Assembly: GCA_944472155.2 (NCBI GenBank)
Contig: OX235279.1
Location: forward strand, 156,944,199-157,008,198
Reading direction: 5' to 3'
Length of the DNA stretch: 64,000 bases
Source of the DNA: Trichobilharzia szidati
Taxonomy: Eukaryota; Platyhelminthes; Trematoda; Strigeidida; Schistosomatidae
In this document: positions 56,362 to 64,000 of the stretch, one piece after another
Numbering within the stretch: position 1 is the stretch's first letter
Layout: every line of letters starts with the position of its first letter
Translations under genes and position numbers: made by a program
Notes under the pieces: generated by a model
What the model was told of the DNA's origin: nothing
Databases searched by the model: none
Seen by the model: only the letters and a program-made list of their open reading frames with translations

Positions 56362-57984
56362 TACATCTGGTCGGCTGTTTACAATTGGAGGGAATCTATG
56401 AGACAGAGATGTGCGCATTCCACAATATAACTGTTGGATTTCTTCTCACATTGAAGGAAGTGTTCAAGGGAGGAATAGGTGTTGTATGAGGCTTCACAGA
56501 TTAAAATAGTCGATAGTTCCATTGTATGAGCTATTGGGCGCTACTTCTAGATGGCAACCTTGACTCCACCTTAGCAACACAACCAGTTGATTCAATAGCT
56601 GTGCAGAAGAAGAGACAAAACAGCGAAAGACGGTGACAAGTTCAACACAGCATCTACAAAATCTACTGTGAGCGCATGAATTGAGAGAGATTGTGATGCT
56701 GGTCAAAAGAGGTGTCCCTTAGACTTTGAATCGAAGATCGTAAACTGGTTGTAATAAGACACAACACGTATTCCTGCTTCATATCAATACAGGTAGAGAG
56801 CTGTGATGGATACTCATTTCACAAGGGAAATGTAGGGATTTTAAACAGCGCAAACACCAAACAAATGACAGGGCGTCACTAGAATTCTGCTACTCAGCCA
56901 AATCACAATTGGACACATAGATCACTATAGATCAAATTTATCAACAAACATAAAGGAATAGGCTACTTGACAAGAGGTCCAATTGCAAGTCACGAAAAAC
57001 AGTCATTGATGATGCGAATTGGCGACTGACCACGATGAAGTTTGTCAGGAGGTAGAATTGTATCATTCATGGAGACGGGATTTAAATAAGTTCATACGTC
57101 ACAGGGTGAAATTTGTGCTGAAATTGAGCTGTATGAAAGAAAGACAATGAAAGCTACTTCTCAGTTGAAGCAGCACACAGGTCAGAGAATGCAGGTGTAT
57201 CAGAAATATTTTCGGACTGTCTAATGCAGAAAATGTCAAATTCATCTGGAATACTGCTCTCTTTCCACCAAGTATGATGATGAGTATTCTGTGACATACC
57301 CATGAGGAGGGTGTCATATTTAACTGACTCCTTTTCCAGCTTACACGATTCAGTAAAGCAAAGCGATGACACTCGTTTAGTGACCGTTTTTCTTCTCAAG
57401 GGTTGAAGAATACCATTCTGTATGTTTCTAAACAGGGATGAAATTACCGATTTTGAAGGCGTTGCCTTAGGGGGATAAGTGATTCACGGTTAAGTGCAAG
57501 GTGAAAATGGATTCTTCTATACATGAGAAATGCTAGTGTACCGTATTGCTTCAAGCAAAAGATGGTTTTAAATAAGATTGGCGTCATTGACAACTATGCA
57601 TTATCATGTAGTCTTTAATGGTATCCATCCAATTAGCAGGTCGCTTAGCTATTCAACTGCATAAGTTTATTCTCAACTTATCCTTGAATTTAACTCGCTT
57701 CCTTACTTGTATGCTTTATTTAATATTTCGTCTTGGCAAAGATATTCTGAAGAGCTATTGTTCGTTTTAACACCTCTTCATTCTCCAGTTTCAGACAATA
57801 ATAGTAATATTGTTATTAATAATGGTTTAGAGGCTGACGGTATTGACGTTTGCGAATTGTACGGAGTATACTAACGCAAGATCACATACCAACAACTTCT
57901 ATAGTATTCGCTCTTCGTGTACCGAAGATAAAGCAAAAGGCAAGATTGATCAACCAAAGTACGTGATATATTTCTGGACCAAAT

Positions 57985-58175
57985 AGTAAACTGTGTTGAG
58001 TGCTTAACTAGCTAGTGATCGTGCACGCAAGTGACACGACGGAGTACCAAATGGCAAGGATGCTTGACCGGAAGCCTTCAGCTAAACAAGTCAAATTAAA
58101 CAGTGAGAGTCAGCATCCAGTGTTCAGTGATAATTGCTGTGGTCAATAATTTTGGGGAATTATTTACCGCTACAA
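57985..58175 (+). repeat. Unclassified dispersed repeat R1, plus orientation
   Basis: Matches the reverse complement of 20980-21200. Landmarks: GTCAAATTAAACAGTGAGAG, then CAGCATCCAGTGTTCAGTGA, then TGCTGTGGTCAATAATTTTG. Confidence 0.55.
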
Positions 58176-58179
58176 TGGT

Positions 58180-58800
58180 ATTAACCAAACAGTGTTAGTG
58201 TTGGATTTGGAGATTGTGTTGTAGAATATAATTGCATACTAGTTACGTTTATTCTGTAATATAACACACTGTGACTGATACAGTATTAAAAACTGTATGA
58301 AGTTTCAAGCACAGCTTATTGCTGGTTATAATGGTATCACAAACGGCTTTCTGATCTGCTTGATTCATTTTTTCTCTACTCCTTGTTGATTATTTCGACT
58401 TTCCATCTATCTGGTATCGGCGTTGCGTCATTTCGATTGAACCTGTGTTTCACATTGATTGCATACACAAAAATTCAGTGATTAACCTGTCTCTTTCTAT
58501 CTACTTAAAATCTTTACCTTGTTCTATCCACTTGATATTGACTGCTGACGACTAATAAATCAGGAGATTTCAATAATGAAATCAAACAATTAAGTGAGGA
58601 GAATACCACAAGTGAATAAATCCCCACTAGATTTTGTTCAAAAATGTATGCGAAGAGCCATAAGACAAATATTACTAGTGATGTACATAATAAAAATAGT
58701 GTGAATGATGCATAACTTAAGGCCTCGATAGTACTGGCATATGAAGAAGGAATGTTGGAAGGCCTACGTAGGATTCTGAATGAGACTGGAATTAGGGTGA
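58180..58800. other. No recognisable gene
   Basis: Only short ORFs. 58485-58530 weakly resembles 12670-12720, too short to classify. Confidence 0.4.
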
Positions 58801-58826
58801 CAATTTAAGCAACCAACCAACTCGTC

Positions 58827-58933
58827 TCACAGTGTTATACAGTAATACTGTGAGACTCTATCAAAATAAAAAAATAAAATTTACCCATAATGGAATTACA
58901 CTCTACCACAGTGCCCAAGTTTTATTCTTATAT
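58827..58933 (-). mobile_element. 107-bp insertion between 13-base direct repeats
   Basis: CAACCAACTCGTC occurs at 58814-58826 and 58934-58946. The insert contains CCACAGTGCCCAAGTTTTA (58906-58924), which is also in the BEL-linked foldback at 38293-38311. The family is unknown. Confidence 0.6.
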
Positions 58934-59042
58934 CAACCAACTCGTCGACAAAATTTGTCCGTATAAAAACCCGATAGATCCAACTGAGGAAAGCAATTGA
59001 ATTTATCAAATACCTTGTAACGACTGGTAGATTGGAGTTGAT

Positions 59043-59069
59043 GAGATTAGAGAGAGAAAGAGAGAGAGA
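59043..59069 (+). repeat. GA-rich microsatellite
   Basis: Run of GAGAGAGAAAGAGAGAGAGAG. Confidence 0.8.
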
Positions 59070-59099
59070 GTAAAGATAATATATTTACGGTCGTTCATT

Positions 59100-59290
59100 T
59101 TACACCACGAACCAATGTGAGTTAGAGGGATCATTGGAATCCAGGGAGGAGATGTTCCGTCCTATTTTTGAGAAATCTTCAGTGGTGCATACCCACGCCA
59201 TCAGTAGATATCGAACCCGGAACCTTCACGTTACGAGACCGATCTCGTTGATCATTCACCCACTTCGACTGGAATTCATTGAATTCCAAC
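59100..59290 (-). mobile_element. SM-alpha-type SINE, minus strand, first hammerhead strand intact
   Basis: The minus strand has a tRNA-like head with GGTTCCGGGTTCGATATC, then CTGAAGA (59182-59176) matching CUGANGA. Stem II is eroded and GGAAC (59158-59154) stands in place of GAAAC. The 3' body CCCTGGATTCCAATGATCCC and CTAACTCACATTGGTTCGTG follows. Confidence 0.8.
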
Positions 59291-59384
59291 CTTGTCAACT
59301 GATGATATAGTGCTGCCCTCACCAATGGCTTCGATGAGAATCCACCTGGCCTTGACAAGGTGGACTCCACTGGTCAAGACTTCC

Positions 59385-59435
59385 CCGGTTTACAATGATC
59401 TCTCTAACTCAATTTGGTTCGTGGGGAAAATCCAA
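59385..59435 (+). mobile_element. SM-alpha-type SINE 3' end, plus strand
   Basis: CCCGGTTTACAATGATCTCT and CTAACTCAATTTGGTTCGTG mirror the 3' end of the minus-strand SINE at 59100-59290, giving an inverted pair about 280 bases apart. The 5' part is not recognisable. Confidence 0.65.
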
Positions 59436-59439
59436 CAAT

Positions 59440-60290
59440 TAAAATTAATCCGAAATCCCCAAAATTCTACAATCTGAATAATATTTACAGTTGGTTATCA
59501 GGTATCACATCGGGAAGGAAAACTATTCTGAAGACAAGGAGTGAATTAGAAATTGTCTATGACAACATCCTCAAACATGCTTAGCAACGTCAGAGATGCA
59601 TGAGCACAAAGAATTAAGGGGCTGTGCCATGTATAAAATAAATGCAAAGCCTAGATTGTTATCAATCTGGTGTTTCGTATTCGTTGTATGTGTCGGTCAA
59701 TACAGAACTCCTTATTGACCTTAGGATTTCTTCTCCTAACCACTTTGAACAGTGCTCAGAAAGACGATGGTGGGCTTCTCAAGTGAGTGGTTCCCTCATG
59801 TAAGTATAGTCATCAAGATCAGTCAGATTTGTAAATGCACACTGAAGTGACCAAACTTGCCAGCTAATCCTTCACGTGTATTGTAATTATACAACAAGTG
59901 GTGATTTTTGAGCATGATTTTGTGACCAAGAATGCTTTAGCTATTATCTCTCTGAGTTCAAATACCAATAATTCAGTAACTGCATCTCCTATGAACTATA
60001 TCTGCTCTGGTCATAGAAACTTTCGCAAATTTTCGTGGTCAGGCGTTGTTAAATAATGAGTTCTACTTTTTGTTTTCGTATTCTTAGCACGAGACATCAG
60101 ACAGAGTACTGGAAAGTTTTCGTTTGTATACAACAAAGGTAACAAACGATGTAAAATTTGTCAACTGGCTAACCTATGACCCCTTTGATTATTATCCGTC
60201 AATTCGCATTTGCCTGAAATTGAATTCTGTTAAGCTGAATTCGTTTCGAATGTCTGTGGTTAGTAATTGTAGTGTGCAGTTGTAAAGCGT
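59440..60290. other. No clear gene; may include the decayed 5' half of the next Penelope
   Basis: No block upstream of the RT palm could be recognised with confidence. Confidence 0.4.
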
Positions 60291-60299
60291 GATGAGAAA

Positions 60300-61370
60300 T
60301 TACAGCAAGTAGTTCTGAATAATGAGATGTTTAGACAAAGAGATGGCATTGCGATGGGATCACCACTGGGTCTTTTGCCGGTTGATTGTTTTACGGCAAA
60401 GCTTGAAAACTCTCACTTTAGTCAAACCATCGATCATTTCGACATTTATGAAAGATACGTAGATGACACTTTAGTTATCTGCGATAATAACGTAATTATT
60501 GATGATGTCTTGTTTGTTTCCAACAACTGCCATCCTCCTTTACAATTCACCATAGAAAAGGAATCTGAACTGATTATTCCGTTTCTTGATGTGTGCTTAG
60601 TAGACGTAATGACGGATCTCTCAAGAGATCAATCCACCGGAAACGCACATGTAATGGACAACTAACTAATTTTTATAGTTGATTGCCTATCTCCAGGAAA
60701 AAGGACCTAATTCAGGATAAGAAACATTTGTAGTTCTGATTGTGTTGACTCAGAAATTGACGTCCTTAGAGCCACGCTAGCAGAAAACGGTTACTCGAAC
60801 CGATTTATTGACAGTAACACGAAAGATAAGCAGTCGAAACTGGTCACCGACTCAGTTTCAAAGAGAGACTTATTCATGAACTTGGAATTCAAAGGTGATC
60901 AAGATATGCTTCAGATATGCTCAAAAACTGTATCTCTAAAGTGTTCAGTAGGACATTCTTTGAAGCAAATTTACAAATGACGTTCACCGGCCACAAAATG
61001 TTATCCATAGCCACCTCCATGTGCATCTGTCAGCTCATCTGTTCTTGTGGAGCAAGGTATATTGGCCGTAGCCAGAGGACGCTTTCCACACGGATACGAG
61101 AACATATTCCAGCATAGTCTTACAAGGGAGAAAAGAAGTGTGTGCGAAGCTCTATTCTAGGACACCTGATCGACTGCTGTTACTCTGCCAACAGTGACCA
61201 TGATTTCAAGAACATATACCAAATCCATACTAACTTGCAGCGTTTTCTTCTTTACAGACTTCTAAATACAGCGGAGGCCTTGGCAATTCATGACTTTAAG
61301 CCAGACCTTTGTGTACAAAGAAGTATGTACAATCTCTACTTCTGCCTTGATCGTAGAGGGACAGACATTT
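60300..61370 (+). mobile_element. Penelope-like element: RT palm with YVDD, linker and GIY-YIG end
   Basis: 60327-60665: FRQRDGIAMGSPLGLLPVDC, YERYVDDTLVICD (catalytic pair intact), LQFTIEKESELIIPFLDVCL. Stops interrupt 60660-60915. 60917-61117: FSRTFFEANLQMTFTGHKML, CICQLICSCGARYIGRSQ, LSTRIREHIPA, the GIY-YIG entry with YIGR intact. 61142-61345: SSILGHLIDCC, RFLLYRLLNTAEALAIHDFK, PDLCVQRSMYNLYF, the C-terminal endonuclease part with the E of AEALAI. It is disrupted by at least a stop at 61117 and frame changes. Confidence 0.8.
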
Positions 61371-61374
61371 ATTT

Positions 61375-62360
61375 ATTTTGTTTATTTATTTATTCTATGT
61401 ACCTTTCTCTTATTACTGCGATTATTATTATTGTTATTACTATTCTCACTCTGGATTGTTTCCACTAATCCCACTTGTTATTTCAAATCCAAAATTATTA
61501 TTTTTTGTCTTTACACTATTGAAATCTATTCTACAAATTCCACACGACAATATGTCACATTTTATATTCGCCTACTAATCCCATTATTATGCACCCGTTT
61601 TCAACATTTCATTTTTTTCCTTTTCTCTATTCAATTTGTATTCTCTTCCTTTATTACGACAATTGTTACTATTACTATTCTCACTTTGAACTGTCCCCGG
61701 TATTATTTCACTTGTTCCACTTGTCATTCTAAGTCAATTCTTGTTTACAACGTTAAATTCTACGCTATCAAATTTCACACAATATTACATAACGTTTTTA
61801 TTTTATTCGATTTGCCTACTAATCCTATAATTATGCACCCGTTTTCAACATCTATACACCTTATGTATTATTCTATATATGATATTGATTGTTTCGCTAA
61901 TTGACATATAACTATGATTATCATCACAGATATTTTAATTGCATTTCGTACTATTATTACTTCATGTGTTCACACTTTTAATCCAATTCCCTCACCGGAT
62001 ATAATTTCTTAAAACCAAATATATACGATTGTACAGCTTGATAATAAATTCGTTGAAAAGAGTCTCTCCGCTGAATACTGTGTTCCTGATGCTACAATTA
62101 TCATAATGTGAATATTTAATTTATTATATCTAAACAGACTGTGCGAAATTGTGTTTGCTTACTCCTTAGGCCAGAATTCTGTTGTACCATTTTGTAAAAC
62201 TTTTGAAGTTTTCACTACTTCCGCATAGATAAACATTTCGCATTCGTCACATTGTGCGTCCATCTGTTGTATGCTGGCTGTAAGGAATTAATTGAAAAGT
62301 GTAGAACACCTTTTGAAGATAAAGATAACAAGCAACCAAGGTAAAGATAATATGACATTC
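61375..62360. other. TTA/TAT-rich stretch, no gene recognised
   Basis: A 204-codon ORF at 61290-61904 is mostly Ile/Leu/Tyr/Phe from low-complexity pyrimidine-rich DNA and is unlikely to be real. The composition resembles the 3' untranslated region at 9020-9330. Confidence 0.5.
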
Positions 62361-62369
62361 ATCATTTGC

Positions 62370-62480
62370 ACACTGGTGCCTCAATGATAGGACACTCATC
62401 TGCAAATCATGTGGGAGGTCGTGGGTGGAGTTCCAGCCGATCCATTCCTGAAATTTTCGCCAGGGTGAGTGGGCAACAAC
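62370..62480 (+). repeat. Possible tRNA-derived repeat
   Basis: GGTGCCTCAATGATAGGACA... with GTGGGTGGAGTTCCAGCC could be an eroded tRNA-like head. A TTTCAAAGCTTGAAGCCCTTTATTCCACTC-type SINE tail lies near 62577-62605. Weak. Confidence 0.3.
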
Positions 62481-62609
62481 AACAGGTCAGGAGAAGAGGG
62501 AAACTTAAGTGAACAAGAAGATGGCAGCCTCGTCTCGTAGACGCACACACCATTATCGATACGGGAACTTTAAAAGTTTCAAAGCTTGAAGCCCTTTATT
62601 CCACTCATC

Positions 62610-63680
62610 AGAATGCAAGTTAGGAATGGGAAGAAGGTGTCACTTCACTAATTAATTGATTGACTGTTTTTCAAATTTTGTCTTTAATTTAGGGACAGAT
62701 ATATGAACGTTGTGCATTTGATCGATGCTAAGAGGTAGAGACATTAAAATTTCTAGAAGATTTAGAAGAAGATCGCAACTTTTACCACACTGCGATTATG
62801 GAAGAAAATGACTGAAGTGAACAGAAACAAAACAAAAGAAAGAATAATTAAGAGACAAAAATACAAAAGAATATTTTTCACTACAAAATTGTTTGTTGAA
62901 TTTGCAGACTACTTCGTCTTCCTTTTCTTGGATTCCTTTATGCATTCCGAGTAGAGCATGAGAATTTTGAAGCTTGAGTTCAGAAGTTTCAGTAGTGGTG
63001 GCGTTAATAGCCTAACACCGTAACTTCTCCCTTTTGTAGGCATACTATCACCATTCTGAATGTTCGCACACGAACAAGGCTGTCAATAACCAACGCTTGA
63101 TGATTAATTTGTGCGCAGAGTTTTTCTGACGGCCGAGCTGGTCATTTTCAACAAGACTAACTCACACACTCATATCGGAGGCGAGTATTCACGAACAAGC
63201 GACGATGGTAGTAGAGAAGCGGTGTCACGGGAACTAACTATAAACTGCGCAACAATGAACCAATTAATGACCACCCACTAACATGCTGAAATCTGATTGA
63301 TTGTTTGTCTGATTAGCGGTTTGCAAGCAGACAATACACTTTTGGTGCAGTTTAAATTCGGACTGACAGACTATTGAGTTAGTCTGTAGTTACAGGTAAT
63401 GGGAGGGTTTCGAGTGTATTGGCTGGAAATCTGGGGACCTGGACCTCCAACCTACGTCGCTGGTGAGCATTCAATCACTGAACCACAAACAAACAAAGTA
63501 ACTAATCAACACTACTAAACACATTCGCTTAATTTCGATCTTAAGCTTTCCAAGGATATAGATTCGTTCCTATGCAAATATATCGCCTTGAGACTGATGC
63601 GTCGGTTAGAGAGAGAATGAGTGAAAATACCAAGGAGCACACTGGATAGCTGTTGACGTCCAGGTCGCACATATGACTCA
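62610..63680. other. No recognised gene
   Basis: A pyrimidine tract ending TTTAATTTAG near 62690, followed by a short open stretch to TAG near 62740, could be a splice acceptor and terminal exon. The peptide is too short to identify. Confidence 0.35.
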
Positions 63681-63689
63681 GTGAGTGAT

Positions 63690-63835
63690 TGAATGGATAG
63701 CCAATTGGTCTGCTAACTTGAAAATCTTGGATTCTAACCATGATGTGGTCATCGATGCCCACTGCCGGAAATTCTCAAACGAAGAACAGGACAGTTATTC
63801 TAGGCGCTACTCTGCTTTTCAGTTACTGTATAAGT
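63690..63835 (+). mobile_element. SM-alpha-type SINE, eroded
   Basis: The tRNA-like head has GATAGCCAATTGGTCTGCTA and ATCTTGGATTCTAACC; then ATCGATGCCCACTGCC and CAAACGAAGAACAGGAC in the hammerhead region, where neither core strand is intact. Confidence 0.6.
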
Positions 63836-64000
63836 GATGTCAATTCGTGACAAAATCTACGGTGGAATTAATGTTTTGCTGAAGTCGAATTAAAAGTGTC
63901 ACGTAGCTTCACCTAAAACCACTTCTCCGTTAAGTAATAAAGCATACTGACATGTAATGTTAGGCATAATCCATTTTCAACTGAAAAAACAACTGGCAGT

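Larger units (their letters stand above)
53588..57727 (-). repeat. Right arm of a large inverted duplication (partner 371-3775)
   Basis: Reverse-complement partner of 371-3775, about 50 kb away. Differences from the left arm are: an extra segment 55582-56488 holding the RTE leader and a full SINE; the absence of the SINE found at about 1116-1299; about 20 extra bases near 57375; and scattered point changes. In the stretches I compared, identity looks to be in the mid-90s percent, a by-eye estimate. The 81-codon minus ORF 57154-57399 mirrors the ORF at 633-911. Confidence 0.85.

Noticed and set aside
61290..61904. 204-codon ORF that looks like a membrane protein
   Set aside because: The residues are nearly all from TTA/TAT/TTC-rich low-complexity DNA; its start overlaps the Penelope C-terminus out of frame; no conserved motif.

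Overview
The window looks like nuclear DNA of a schistosome-type blood fluke (trematode, probably Schistosoma or a close relative). It is AT-rich and gene-poor. It carries the retroelement mix known from that genus: CR1-like and RTE-like LINEs, a Rex1/CR1-like LINE, Penelope-like elements with GIY-YIG ends, Gypsy and BEL/Pao fragments, SM-alpha-type SINEs with hammerhead remnants, and a second tRNA-headed SINE family. I cannot fix the species from sequence alone.

One convincing host gene is present, on the minus strand at 24993-26056: a two-coding-exon gene for the BLOC-1/BORC subunit BLOC1S1 (BLOS1/GCN5L1). Its second exon is not an obvious ORF because it has no start codon of its own; it shows only when the splice junctions are read. 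Almost everything else recognisable is transposon-derived and broken.

Layout. 1-357: Penelope GIY-YIG end (-). 371-3775: left arm of a large inverted duplication (partner 53588-57727), carrying a decayed RTE. 4.3-5.8 kb: SINEs and a LINE tail. 6.37-9.36 kb: best-preserved LINE. 9.4-11.0 kb: Penelope remnant holding a foldback. 13.3-14.9 kb: Penelope (-) and CR1 (+) fragments. 15.3-17.5 kb: SINE and internally deleted Gypsy. 18.1-24.2 kb: RTE fragments, SM-alpha SINE, solo LTR. 25.0-26.1 kb: BLOC1S1. 26.5-28.9 kb: RTE ORF with one internal stop (-). 28.9-32.2 kb: SM-alpha, solo LTR and other repeats. 34.1-44.5 kb: two CR1-like LINEs in the same orientation with a BEL fragment and foldback between them, and a solo LTR nested in the first. 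44.65-47.4 kb: RTE. 48.1-48.7 kb: BEL gag (-). 49.3-51.6 kb: LINE (-) inserted in a repeat whose unoccupied paralogue lies at 30.4-30.9 kb. 52.1-53.4 kb: Gypsy RNase H/integrase. 53.6-57.7 kb: right arm of the inverted duplication. 58-64 kb: SINEs, a Penelope with an intact YVDD, and unassigned DNA.

I do not see a novel multi-gene system. The most informative content is the missed host gene and several direct insertion records: target-site duplications, and unoccupied paralogous sites inside the window.
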